Source: Heterodera schachtii (taxonomy: Eukaryota > Nematoda > Chromadorea > Rhabditida > Heteroderidae). Taken from it: 64,000 nt of DNA. A model generated the notes under the pieces. The model did not search any database, had not been told where the DNA came from, and worked only from the letters and a program-made list of their open reading frames with translations. The stretch covers positions 2,027,852-2,091,851 of the forward strand of contig SIJG01000007.1 in NCBI GenBank assembly GCA_023374025.1. The letters are read 5' to 3'. A program made the translations under genes and the position numbers. Positions 20,453-31,299 of the stretch are shown here, one piece after another; position 1 is the stretch's first letter, and each line of letters begins with the position of its first letter.

Positions 20453-23400
20453 ATGCCCGAGAACGCACACTCCCAGAGTGATTTGCCGCTGGAGGCGCCT
20501 TCTTTAATGGCGTTAAGCGCTGAAATCGTCGCTATCAATGCCGAGCATTTGCTGGTCCTCAATAAGAGCTTTGGACCGAACGGCGCTTCTTCGACGGCAC
20601 AAGCATCCTCCTCCAAATTCACTCACAGCTTCTCCCGGGTGGTGGGCCTTAGAGACCAAGCGGCGGAGCAGTCGCTCATCCAACATCAGACGGCGATTAA
20701 ACACCCAAACAAAAGTCTGCTCTTTTTATTTTTGTTTCAGATTTAGCTATTCTTTGTGGTTCTCTGAAATTTAGCGGTTTAAATCCGTTCACTTTTACTA
20801 GTAATTTGCTTTCCTCAACATTATCTTGATCTGTAACTTGGTCTAAATTACTTTAATAAGAATATTTCCGATAGACAATTACTCATTCGTTTTACCATTA
20901 ACTTTTGCAAAAAAAAATTCTTATAGCTGATGCACTTGGTTTTCTGCCTGAACCTGCTGCCAATTTGGTCTTGAAGAAAATGTGCGACAAATGGCGTCGA
21001 AGGGAAAATGCAATGAGTCCGGAAGAAATTGACAACGCCGTGCAGCCTTTTTATGATGGTGCCCAATGTCCGGTGACGAGCATCGATTTGACGAAGTTAC
21101 AAATCACCGACCGAATTTTGGCCGCACTGCTCGTCAACCACAGAAATACGCTATCCTCACTGAATTTATGCAGCACCAAAGTGGGTTTGAATTTAAAACC
21201 AATTAAAAAGTGTCAAATAAAAGGGGTCGGTGAGCAGGAAAATCGTCGCTCTTGAAACATCGTCGGTTTTGAAACATTTTCCTTAGGATTAAGGGTACTT
21301 TTTGGTTATGTGTACACATGGCAAAATTAAAAAAAAAACGCAACAAAGGATCATGCGTAGGAAGGGTGGGAAAAGACGTTTGCCTTCGCATATAAAAAGC
21401 TAAACAATTAATGTCTCATTTCTTAGGCTCCCCCCCCCCCTCCCAAATGTGCATAAATTATCTCAATGCGTTTTTTAAAATTTGGCCCTGTGTACACATA
21501 CCGAAAAGTACCGAATTAAGCACAATCAGTCGATCTTTTTCCCATTATTTCGTTTATGTTATAAACCCGTACACATATTTTTACGATTTAAAACTTTAGG
21601 GGATCAATGCCGTCGGCGTTTGCTCTTTGCTTCAAAAGTCCAAAGTTCGTCTTGGCACTTTACGTTCGTTGAAACTCAACTCCACTGATCTTCTCCGAGT
21701 GCCCAAATGTCGGCGTTACCATCCGTATGTGCCAGCAATGGAAATGGAAAGTGTCGGGTTGGACCGGGCACTGAATGCTCTGATCAATAACACTCCGACA
21801 TTGCTGAACAACGACGATAACACCAGACTGCCGACCTATGGTGCTGACAGACGAGGACGTCGAAACAGAGTTTGGACGGAAAATTTTGCGAACGAATTGC
21901 TGGCGGATGGGGCGGAGATGGACGAGGAGAAATTGCGTGCCATTGTGGAATATGACGAGGCACAGATTCACTCGCCACCGCAATTCGTCCAATTCTGTTC
22001 AGAGTTGGAGCATCTCTACCTCGTGCAGGTCGGTCGACCTTTTCTCAACAACATTTGAATCTTTTCTGAGTTTTTCTAAAGAAATATCAATTCCAGGGAC
22101 TCAGTTACAACATTGAAGATGAGACACGACCAGCATTTTTGGCCAGAATCTTGGCAGAATTGAAGCACTTACGAACTTTGGTATAATGAAACCACAAAAG
22201 TTGAATTTTCTCAAATTACTCCTTTTAGGATTTGTCCGAATGGTTACTCACCGATTTCACTGTCCTACAGAAATTGGAAAACCTTACGTCATTAATTCTT
22301 TACGACATTCACAATTTGGAAGGGTCCATTGACACGTTATGCAAATTTTACAAGCTCACGTAATCTTCATTTATGTTGATTTTTTCTTGTTAATTCGAGT
22401 TTCTTAAGGGGACTCGATCTGTCCCAAAGCGACCGTTCCTCCAGCGGACTGTACGCTCAGCCGGTGACAGCACTACACAAATTGGTGTCCAGTTTGCCAA
22501 AGTTGAAATATTTGGACATTTCCGGCACAAATCTTACGACTTTGCCTTCCGAAAATGATCGTCCATTTCGCGGGTAAAATATAACAATAAGTTTAAGCTG
22601 TAACCAGAAAAGCTGGAATCCATGACTTTTTGTTGCTCTTTCCTAAAAAAAATTATTGGTTTAATTTTCAAAATTTTATAAGCACTGGGCGAAAATATTT
22701 TAATTTTGCGCTTTATTTAGTGCCGGAACGATTGACAGTGACATCCCGGGACTGAGTTATCTGAAGAAACCGCTCAAATATTTGGGCATTTTCAACTGTG
22801 AGTCGAGCTCGCAATACAAAAACATCCCGGCGGAAAAGGTGCCAATGGGAAAGGGTTTTTGTTATTTCGTGGACTTTTTCAAGATAAGTGGCGACCACGG
22901 GGAGGACCAAGTGCTGACAGCGATGGAAATGTACTTGGAAAGACCTAAAACAATGCAAGCGGTGCTCAACGAAAGTTACCATTTGTACCGTTTTGGCACC
23001 AATTTGGTCGTTATATACCTCCATCTTTGACATTCTTTCAGTTATGTTTTTACAGAGTCGACAAGTTGAAGCGCTTCACCTCGTGCTGAAGTCGATGTCC
23101 TTGCACCTCAACAACAGCAACCTCCAAATTGCCGGCAGTGCTTCGATGTTTTACATAATTCGTTCGTTTGCTTTTTTCATCCTTTTAAATTCTGCCCTCC
23201 TCTTGTTTAGGCTCTGTCAAAATGAATTGGTCCACACGACGGAGAGTAATTTTTGCGCTAATTGATGGTCCGATTTATTCTTTTGTATTCCAAACCAATT
23301 TTCAGTTTTTAGGCATGGAGAATCACCTGGACGAGCAGGTGATGGTGCGAAACTGTTGCCTCTGTTTGTGTCAGGTATTTTGCTGCCTCGATTTCATTTT

Positions 23401-24958
23401 TTATATTCCTTAAAATACCCTCCCGTTCAGTTCGACATCCCTCAAGACATTATGTTCGGTTATGGACATGTCGCCAACCTTCTTGTCAAAGTGCTCGAAA
23501 CTCACAGTTCGGATCCACTCACCCAAAGGATTGTCGTATTTTTACTGAATTCAATGGCTTGCCATGTGGAAGGCGTGCAAAAGATCGAAGTGGGCGAATT
23601 CGGTGCAATTGAGGTGCGAATCCTTCCCCCCCCCCCCCCCCGCCTCCCGATTTTAGTCAACTTTTCAACATTTCATTTGCCCCTTTTATCGTTTTGCAGA
23701 TAATTCTACAACAAATTGCACGCAAACTTCAGTCCAACCAATGTGACGATGTTATGGACACGGCTTGGAGTTTTCTTTGGAATATTACAGGTCAACTTTT
23801 AGTGTACTATACAAATTTTGGTAGCAGCTCGTTTCCCCCCGCCGTTTCCGCACCGTATCAGCTCCCCTCCCTCTCCCCCCGGCTTAAAGCTTTTTGAAAA
23901 TTTAAAGTTCTTTGAATTTCCTTGTAAGAAGACTTGTAAGATTTTTCTTGAAAATTTCTAAGTTAGTAAAAAAAAAATTCTATTTTCTCTGGGGTGGGGA
24001 AACGATGCGGGGGTAGGAACCTAGTGCACCCCACAAATTTTGTTAAAAGCTTCAGTTTAGATGAGACCCCCGCAAATTGCTCCCGATTTCTGAAAGCCGA
24101 GGGGCTCACTCTGTTCTACAGATGTTATGTCAAATTTCCCGGTCAAATGGAATTGGTACGGAATATGATGGGACTTATCGGAAACATTGCGGAAGTGTTC
24201 GATTTGCGTGACCAGTTGATGATTGACGACTATTTGAAAATATTTTGGTAATTGACTATTTGTGCCGTAATGAAAAACTCACTGAACCTTTTTCAGCACA
24301 TTGCTTGACAATTTGAGTGACGGAATCGAAATTTCGTATAATAGCGCCGGCGTTTTGGCACATTTGGTTAGTGATGGCGATGAGAGATGGAAGACAACGA
24401 AGGTGAAAAACTCGCGACGCCACGTCAGCGATTTGATTGTGCGGGTGCGTGGCCGGCAGCGAACCATTCATTAATTTATAGTTTAGTATTTTTTCTTTAA
24501 TTCTTTTGATTTAAGGCTACCGAGCTGTGGGATTTGAATGCTCGTCGCTTCATCAACTACCGCTCCTTTAAACCAATTCTCGGTCTTTTGTCCCAATGGC
24601 ACGCGGTTGGCTCTCAACAATGGGCCATTTGGGCATTGGCAAATTTGACTACCACCGACCGTGCCAAATATTGCCGTTTTGTGGTGGAGGAGGGTGGCGT
24701 AGAATTGGTGGAACAATTGGTCAACAGTTCGAACTCTACAAACGCAATCCGAGAGTTGGCACAGACTGTGCTCAACAACATCGAAGAATGGTGAGTTTTG
24801 GTCATTAAACAAATGATAACTAAGAGGAGCCGAGGATTTTTATTTATTTTTACGTCGACAGAAATATTTTTTGGTCCTAATTAAGGAAAAGAAGCGACAT
24901 CGAGGACAATTTAGAGAAGCAAGAAACGACAGCTGAAAATACGAACGACTCTTCTTGA
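20453..24958 (+). CDS. zyg-11: ZYG-11 family substrate receptor of CUL2 ubiquitin ligase
   Basis: ZYG-11 proteins bind elongin C/CUL2 and select substrates; in C. elegans ZYG-11 acts in meiosis II exit and early embryonic polarity. About 14 exons are visible. The N-terminal part contains ALGFLPEPAANLVLKKMCDK. Leucine-rich repeats follow (ITKLQ-type phrases; HLRTLDLSEWLLTDFTVLQK; LPKLKYLDISGTNLTTLPS). The C-terminal armadillo-like half includes MFGYGHVANLLVKVLETHSS, DTAWSFLWNIT, DETPANCSRFLKAEGL, NMMGLIGNIAEVFDLR, YNSAGVLAHLVSDGDE, RRFINYRSFKPILGLLSQWH, QQWAIWALANLTTTDRAKYC and EEGGVELVEQL. The AWSFLWNIT, NIAEV, INYRSF and WAIWALANLTT phrases are diagnostic of the ZYG11/ZER1 family. The end is TGA at 24958. 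The first exon (20453 to about 20715) and its joint to the exon at about 20926 are uncertain. Confidence 0.9.
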
Positions 24959-25395
24959 CTTAGCTTCTGATTTCCCTTAACCAAACAACTAATCTATTTG
25001 TCATATTCTTTTCTTACCACCGAAATTTGGTCCTTCATGGATTATGTATAATTTAGAAAGGTTTGGATAAATACAGAATTTTTATTGTGCTGCCCATTAA
25101 TCTAATAAATCTGTATAATAACTAGTGAATTAACCCAATAACCACATAGTAAATTTTAAAAAAATTGCATAAATATTTAGACATTGTCATCTTTAATAGA
25201 CCCCTAAACGAGGGAATAAAATTTAATTTATCCAGTAAAAACGAAAAAAATATTTTCGATAAAACTTAATTAGTATCTTTATTCATTTCGAAAATTTTAT
25301 GGTGATTTCAATAAATAATATTCCGGAGTTTTCATGAATAAAAATTGCCACCCTAATAAATAATTGTTTTTTATGAGACCATCATGGGGCTTCTT
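24959..25395. other. Short convergent intergenic region
   Basis: This AT-rich region lies between the ends of the ZYG-11 (+) and RABL3-like (-) genes. AATAAA-like hexamers are present. No gene is seen. Confidence 0.5.
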
Positions 25396-26808
25396 TCAAC
25401 CAATGGGTGGCACATTCAGTCGGTGCCTTGGCGTGCCGGTCATTCCAATGGCATCGCTTCCGCCCAGCTTTGCCGTTGATGCGCCCCCTCTCACCGCCGC
25501 GTGTCTGACCACTTGGTCGAAAAAAGTGCACAAAACCATCCGATTGGTGGTGCCTGGGGCAATAGGCTTCCGCGCGTCCAGTGAAATGTGTTCATACGAG
25601 CGCAGTAATTGAGAAAGGCCACGTGCACGCGTTGAACCGCGTTGGTCAGCGCCGGTCCCTGGGGGGGGGGGGGAATGACGAAATAGGAAAAGTATAATAA
25701 TGGAAAAGGCATTCAAAAAAAGTATTGAAATTATATAAAAAAGACAGAGTTCCATATTAATTAATCTGAAGACCCGATCCAGTAAAAAATTTAGGGACGC
25801 CCGAAAAGCATTTTTTCTTTGCTCTCCCAATCCTAAATGTTTTATTTTTCAAATTTGGTGCCATGTGTGAATTATTGGAATTTTTGACCATTTTGGGATC
25901 TAATTTGGAAAAAATATGCACAAATTTGTGTCCCGGCAGTGCTGTTAGGACCGCCGGGGAAAAATTAAAGAATTTTGGATCGATTATTAAGAAAAGCGAG
26001 TAAATTTGAAAAAAATGTTACACAATTTTAATTTTTTTTTTTTCATTTTTAGGGGGTGGTGGCAATTTCCCCCTTCCACCCCCTGGGTGCGGGCCTATTA
26101 GTCTGAAACTGTTACATTTATATTTGTTGAAAATAAGAAAAACAACACCCACCGACAATGAGAATTGGGATGGTGTAAACTCTGTCCATGTCCAATGCGA
26201 TAAAGCGCTCTCCGCTTCCGCCGTCAAAGCTCCTCTCCGGCGAGACGATGGAGGAGGCGTCACTCATGCTTAGGTTGGGCGAGGAGACCAATCGCGAGGA
26301 GTTCAGCCCATGGCGACGGTGGCGAGTGCTGTGCCGTTTTGGGCATCGTTTCGCCCTTTTTTCGCATTTTGTTCTCCTCACATTTGAGCATATAAAAGAT
26401 CCACCCAAAGTGCCAAATTCTGCTCGCTCCGCACATTGTTAAGGTCGTGCACCAAAACGACTCCGTCCGCCCCGTCCATAAACACTGCGCTCGCCTTGCG
26501 CTGTGAATTGGAGCCGCCCACATCCCAAAACTCCAACAGTTCAGTGGCCTCGTTCGGAGTTCCGGCTTGAAACTGATGGGGGAAAATCTGCGAAAAGGGC
26601 ACCATCAAAACTGAAAATCAAATGCCTTGGCCCAAGCAATTGAACGTTTTACCGACACCGGGGCAGCACAGACACAACGACAACCCACCTGAACTGTGCA
26701 GCCGAGCGTGCTTTGCGGTGGTGAGCCAATGCCACAGAGAGAATTGATCAGCGAAGTTTTGCCGACGGAGGAATCGCCGAGGAAAAGAATTTTATGATGA
26801 CTGTTCAT
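25396..26808 (-). CDS. RABL3-like small GTPase
   Basis: A Ras-superfamily GTPase of the RABL3 type. Start ATG 26808 gives HKILFLGDSSVGKTSLINSL with the P-loop GDSSVGKTS, followed by STLGCTVQV (switch I region). The next exon has LLEFWDVGGSNSQRKAS (WDxGG switch II) and GADGVVLVHDLNNVRSEQNL. The last exon, after a poly-C tract, has SYEHISLDARKPIAPGTTNR, then MVLCTFFDQVVRH, and stop TGA at 25396. WDVGGS and VHDLxN are characteristic of RABL3 and separate it from ordinary Rabs, which have WDTAG. No C-terminal prenylation cysteine is present, as in RABL3. The C-terminal region has a short Gly/Arg extension. Same strand as and 312 bp downstream of the TRMT44-like gene. Confidence 0.88.
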
Positions 26809-27120
26809 TTTCACTGTACAATAAAAAAAATACGGTAAATACAAAAAACAAATTTGGCAATAAAAATCAGAACAAATTACATCGTATTGTATAATAGTAT
26901 AGTGACTTTCGAATGTAATGTTTCTTATTACAATAATAAAAGACAATATTTGCATAATAACAAAAGAACAATCGAAATAAAACCATAACAAAAAGCGAAA
27001 TGGTCACCAACATAATCGACAGCAATATAATATTAATGCTTGTACGAACAAATGTGCGCTTCCAACGGACAACTGAAACATTAAGTCAAAATGTATAAGA
27101 TAATATTAAATTTCTTAAAT

Positions 27121-29242
27121 CTAAAAACATTGAATTATAAAATTGGACCCGTCGGGATGCAATCGGTGGAAAAAGCAATGGCTCCGCGGGGGCTTTCCTC
27201 CACTTTTCCGTGCGAATTCTTCGTTTACAGTGCTCCATTTTCGCATTGAAACAATGCCTTTGATGACACAGAATATTTGGTGTTGATTGCGTAGAAAAGT
27301 CTGAAGTCCTTTGTCCTGATTGGCCAACATTCGCCGGTCGTCGGCCGTGAGAAGTTTTTGGGCCAACAATTGTAAAGAAATGCTTCCGCCACAACGCCAC
27401 CCACTGAAAGATCCAATTGGAATATAAACCAAATACAATTAGTAATAAAACGCACTCAATATTTTCTCCTGGGGCTATTTCGATCAGACAATTCACAATT
27501 CGTTTAACCAAATCCATTCGGTACTCAAATGGCAATTTTGAGCAATTGCGCACCTAATTGTAAGAACAACAAAATTAATTACAGCTTTTTTGAAGAGTTT
27601 ACCTGTTCTTTGGAGGGACGAGGCGTAAAAAGGTCCTTTGTGCCAATTTTAGCCAATGACAAAAGGCCATTGATGGCGGCTTCAATGCGCTCCGATGAGC
27701 CAAGGCCCTCGGCGGGGATAACACCGACCAAACATTTCTAAAAGTAAAAGCGGATGACCGAACATTTTAAAAATAAAATACGACAAAATTACGCGTTTTC
27801 TAGAAGGGATTTTCAGTTGATCAATTTCCACTTTGAAACCGAGTTGGTGGCAAATATGTTCAATGTAGGCAAAGTGTTGTTCCGCAATTCCTTTCGGTGC
27901 CCCGGCCGCCAAAGCCTTTTCGGATGGCATTTTCTTGGAATATTTGCCAAAAAAATCATAAGTGCAGCATGGCAAAAGGAAAAAATTGCAACGAAGTCTG
28001 AAAATGTCAACGGATTCGAAAAACTTTGAGGATGAAAATTGACACCTTGCAGCAATCACTGGTATCCACGGGGTCAATTCGTCGCTATGATTTCCGATCA
28101 AAAAGTCGACCCCTTTCAAATGCTCCGCAACGGAATCGCGGGAGGAGGGATCGAACTTCGTCTCTCTCAAATCTGCTCCTTGCATACGAAATTGCTCCCA
28201 AATATTTCTTTCGCGCACGTCCAAGCCCAACCCGCGGAAGCCGTGACAGCTGAGCAGAAAGACGAGCAGTCCATTGCCACAGCCGAGGTCAGCAAATTGT
28301 TTGGAGGGACCGATGCCGTAACTTTGCCAAAGCTCGAGGAGATAAGCGACAATTCCGCAATCTTCGTAAACGAATTTGCTAGGGTCCGTCTTTTCAGTCC
28401 ACGCCTTAAATAAAAGAAGCTAAATAAACAGCAAATTCGGAATTAATCAATTTATTTCGCAAAAACCATTTTTAATTTATAAAATTCACTGATTCTTCTC
28501 TACAAAAATATTTCACATGGCAGGATTTGAAAGAGGAAGTAAACATAAACATTTTGGATAAAATTTTATCAATAGTTAACAAAAAAATTTTCAATTTTTT
28601 ACGCATTGACACAAGGGCGTAGCTAGGGGGGGGGGGGGGCAGGGGGCCCGGCCCCCCCCCCCCCCCCGAAACCCAAAAAAAGGAAAAATTTTCAGAAAAT
28701 TTTCTTGAAATTTTAAGCAATTCTCTTAACAAAAATGCATTAAAATACCCAAAAATTTTCCCGGCGGCGCCTACCGGCACCGCCGGACCCCCAGTTTACC
28801 ATATTTTTGAAAAATGGGGACCAAAATGGCAAAAAATAGTAATTTTTTGGCGAAAAACGGCGAAAAATTTTGTAAAATACACCCCATAATTCGGGATTTC
28901 AAAAAACGAAAAATACACCCCTAAAAATCGAATTTTTGACTTCAGCCCCCCCCCGAATCCAAGGGTCTGGCTACGCCCTTGCATTGACAAATGAAAAAAA
29001 AACTATTTTCATTTCATTTTCGAAAATTATTTTTTTGGTTTTCGCACCCACCTGTCAGGGATCTACCAACTTAAAAATTTATTAAAAATAAATGAGCGAT
29101 TGGATCCCAATAAGTTTCTAATTTCTACGGGTTATTTAATACATTTCCAAGAGATTACCGAAGCGATCCTTTTGCCGAAGGCGTTCTTAATTTCTTTGTA
29201 TCTGCTGCAGTACATCTCATCCGGCAGAAGCTTATTGGACAT
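27121..29242 (-). CDS. TRMT44-like tRNA (uracil-2'-O)-methyltransferase
   Basis: TRMT44/Trm44 proteins methylate the ribose of U44 in tRNA-Ser using S-adenosylmethionine, in the cytoplasm. Exon 1 (29159-29242) encodes MSNKLLPDEMYCSRYKEIKN, 28 codons ending at donor GTAATC. Exon 2 starts at 28404 with WTEKTDPSKFVYEDCGIVAY. SAM motif I lies near 28280 (FADLGCGNGLLVFLLSCHGF), followed by GLDVRERNIWEQF. The family signature FLIGNHSDELTPWIPVIAAR is near 28090, and FFLLPCCTYDFFGKYS is near 27970. A later exon has DLVKRIVNCLIEIAPGE. The last exon has DKGLQTFLRNQHQIFCVIKG and CFFHRLHPDG, with stop TAG at 27121. The protein is short at the N-terminus compared with the vertebrate enzyme. Intron 1 (about 750 bp) is unusually long here because it holds a MITE. 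Confidence 0.9.
28613..28981. mobile_element. hAT-type MITE, 369 bp, in TRMT44 intron 1
   Basis: The ends are CAAGGGCGTAGC and GCTACGCCCTTG, 12-bp inverted repeats. The element is flanked by a perfect 8-bp duplication CATTGACA (28605-28612 and 28982-28989). The interior has poly-G and poly-C tracts plus a CCGGCGGCGCCTACCGGCACC-type phrase shared with 8970-8998 and 9840-9860. No coding capacity. Confidence 0.85.
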
Positions 29243-29402
29243 TGCTTTTGTAATTGCGGTTCTCAATCGAAAATAGTTTTTTCTTAACATATGAAAATTT
29301 GTCTATGAGAGAGACATTAAAAGTAAACAGCGAATTACAAACGATTCTCTGTATTCGAGGTTAATAAAACAACTCTTTATTAAATTTAAAGATGAAAATG
29401 TG

Positions 29403-30538
29403 TCAAAATTGGAGATATTTGTATCGCTTCGTTGGCACATTCTGCCCGACTTCCGTTTGTCTTTGGTATCCGTACCCTTTGAGCAATTCTTCGGCATTTG
29501 AATGTGTCCGTTTTGAGCCTGGTAAATGGTTTTCGGCAGCTAACGGAGGAGAGGATTGAGCTGGCGGTGGTGGCGGTGGAGAAAACAAAAGAGACGTATT
29601 CGTCGAAGACGAAGAACGGACAGAAAAAGGCATTGAGACGTTTTGGGGAATGGCATTAGCAGGAGAAAACTGTTGACCAACTGAAAAGAAACAACGGTAA
29701 ACAGAGAAAATAAGTGAAGGAAAACGACAGAAATAAGCAGTCGGTGGAATGAAGCCCATTTGCTGCTGTTGAACCGCTGCCCGCGTCGCCTCCTCCTTTT
29801 GCTGTTGGATTTGCCGTTTTTGCAGAATAATTTCCTGCCGAGAGATAATTTTCTTCGCATAAATACGCACTCCCTGCAAAAATTGCAAAGCGCCTCTCGC
29901 GATGCAACGTTCGACTGAAAGTTCGTCAAGAAAATCAACGATCCAATACTCATTGACGGCATTTTGCTTTGCTTCCTCCGACGAAGTTGAGAATTGTTGG
30001 ACAATTTCTTTGACAATGCCAAAAGAGCTGAGATAGCCGAAAATTGCGGGTTCCGATAAATCGTTTCGCGTTGCCTCGGCGATATTGTAGACGATTAACA
30101 AACGTCGAGACTGAAGTATTTTTGGTAAATCGTCGGATTGGTCGCAATATGATGAAGAGGACGACGAAACCATCGTGGAAACAACAATCTGTAAAAGAAA
30201 ATTAAACGGAATGATTTTTATCGGCGCAATAGGACCTCACTAGTTGGGAAAGCGGGCCGAACGTCAATTTTATGGTGTCCAATGTAATGAGGACGACCAT
30301 TTAAAATAGCTTGAGCTGACGATGGCAAGGCGTAAGTGATAAAGCCGAAGCCGCGACTCATTCCATTTTTTGAGTCCTTCAGAATTTGACATTTTGTGAT
30401 CTCACCGTAAGCAGTGCAATATTTGTAGATGGTGAATTCCTCCAAATCACTTGTCAAATTGTTTATAAAAACACGATTTGTTGGTTGAGATGCTTCGACA
30501 GCTTTGGGCTCATTTTCCGCAGAAATATAATGTGACAT
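29403..30538 (-). CDS. RNA-binding protein with RRM domain(s), hnRNP-like
   Basis: Start ATG 30538. The first exon encodes a complete RRM: RNP2 is RVFINNL, RNP1 is SRGFGFITY, and the fold ends with PHYIGHHKIDVRPA. The second exon (about 30188 downwards) has a second, poorer RRM-like fold (RRLLIVYNIAEATRNDLSE, YWIVDFLDELSVERCIA, GVRIYAKK). This is followed by a Gln-rich coiled segment (QEIILQKRQIQQQKEEATRA) and a low-complexity Ser/Pro tail, ending RYKYLQF at 29403. This layout suggests an hnRNP or DAZAP1/Musashi-type regulator, but the exact family is not clear. The stop is 160 bp upstream of the TRMT44-like start on the same strand. Confidence 0.75.
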
Positions 30539-30645
30539 GAAACAGCTAATCAACGATAACCTATTAAAAAATAACTCACAAATAAATTTAAAATAGATTG
30601 ACACAAAATTGAAAAATCAACAAGCAATAATATATTTCTATTTAA

Positions 30646-31205
30646 CACACCGTTTCAATTTTGGCCTCCCAGTTCCAAAAAGATTTGCATGTGTGGCTAA
30701 GTGGTTTTTGTAAGATAGTAAAGGGACAAAGGGTGGAGGTTCGAGTCCGTTGTGCAACATGAATATTTTTATTTATTTTTGTCCAAAATATTAAAAAAAT
30801 GACGATTTTTGGGAATTATTTTTGAAGCTTTTTGGCAACCAAATTGAACAATCTTGGTATCATTCCAAAGCTCTTGATGAGGAGAAGCTTTTTCTAAGCA
30901 AAGGCTAAACATTTGGATGCAGTAGAAAAAAGTTAAAAGCACTCGAAATTTTGTTTTTTGAATAACTTTTTAGCTAACCCACTTTTTACTCCTAAAAACC
31001 CTCCAATTTTGTTCGTATATATTTTCTATATCTATATGCAAAATTTGAAGAAGATTTAACATAGGACAAAAAAACTAAACATAGAAAAGTAAATTCGGTT
31101 TTTCTCTGTTAACAGAGATAAAGAAATAGAACGCCAAAATGAGAGGTGTTTTTTTCTCTGCACTCTCTATTTATTGGTTCATGTCTCGTTTTTTGAAACG
31201 GTGTG
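30646..31205. mobile_element. 560-bp element with TIRs, TTAA target site and tRNA-like head
   Basis: The ends are CACACCGTTTCAA and TTGAAACGGTGTG, 13-bp perfect inverted repeats, flanked by TTAA on each side (30642-30645 and 31206-31209). TTAA duplications are typical of piggyBac-like elements; a TA duplication with longer repeats is also possible. Inside, a tRNA-like stretch lies near the left end. The interior is related to a second copy at about 35880-36110, and the terminal phrase recurs just upstream of both NXF genes (4169, 8641). Confidence 0.75.
30690..30762 (+). ncRNA. tRNA-like sequence inside a repeat (SINE-like head)
   Basis: TGGCTAAGTGG matches an internal box A, and GGTTCGAGTCC matches a box B, spaced as in a tRNA gene with a long variable arm. 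The flanks TTGCA and TGCAA can pair as an acceptor stem, but the T stem is poor. A decayed copy with the same box B (GGAGGTTCGAGTCCGCTCC on the minus strand) is near 36070-36100. I read it as a tRNA-derived repeat head, not a working tRNA. Confidence 0.5.
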
Positions 31206-31299
31206 TTAATTAATAAATTCTTTTTCCAATTTGATAAAAACTAATTGTAAAAAATGGTTTTTTTTTTCTATTTTTTTAGATTAATCAACATAGGTATCT

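Noticed and set aside
30690..30762. Functional tRNA gene
   Set aside because: Boxes A and B are good, but the T stem is poor, the sequence lies inside a transposable element, and a decayed relative exists at 36070-36100.
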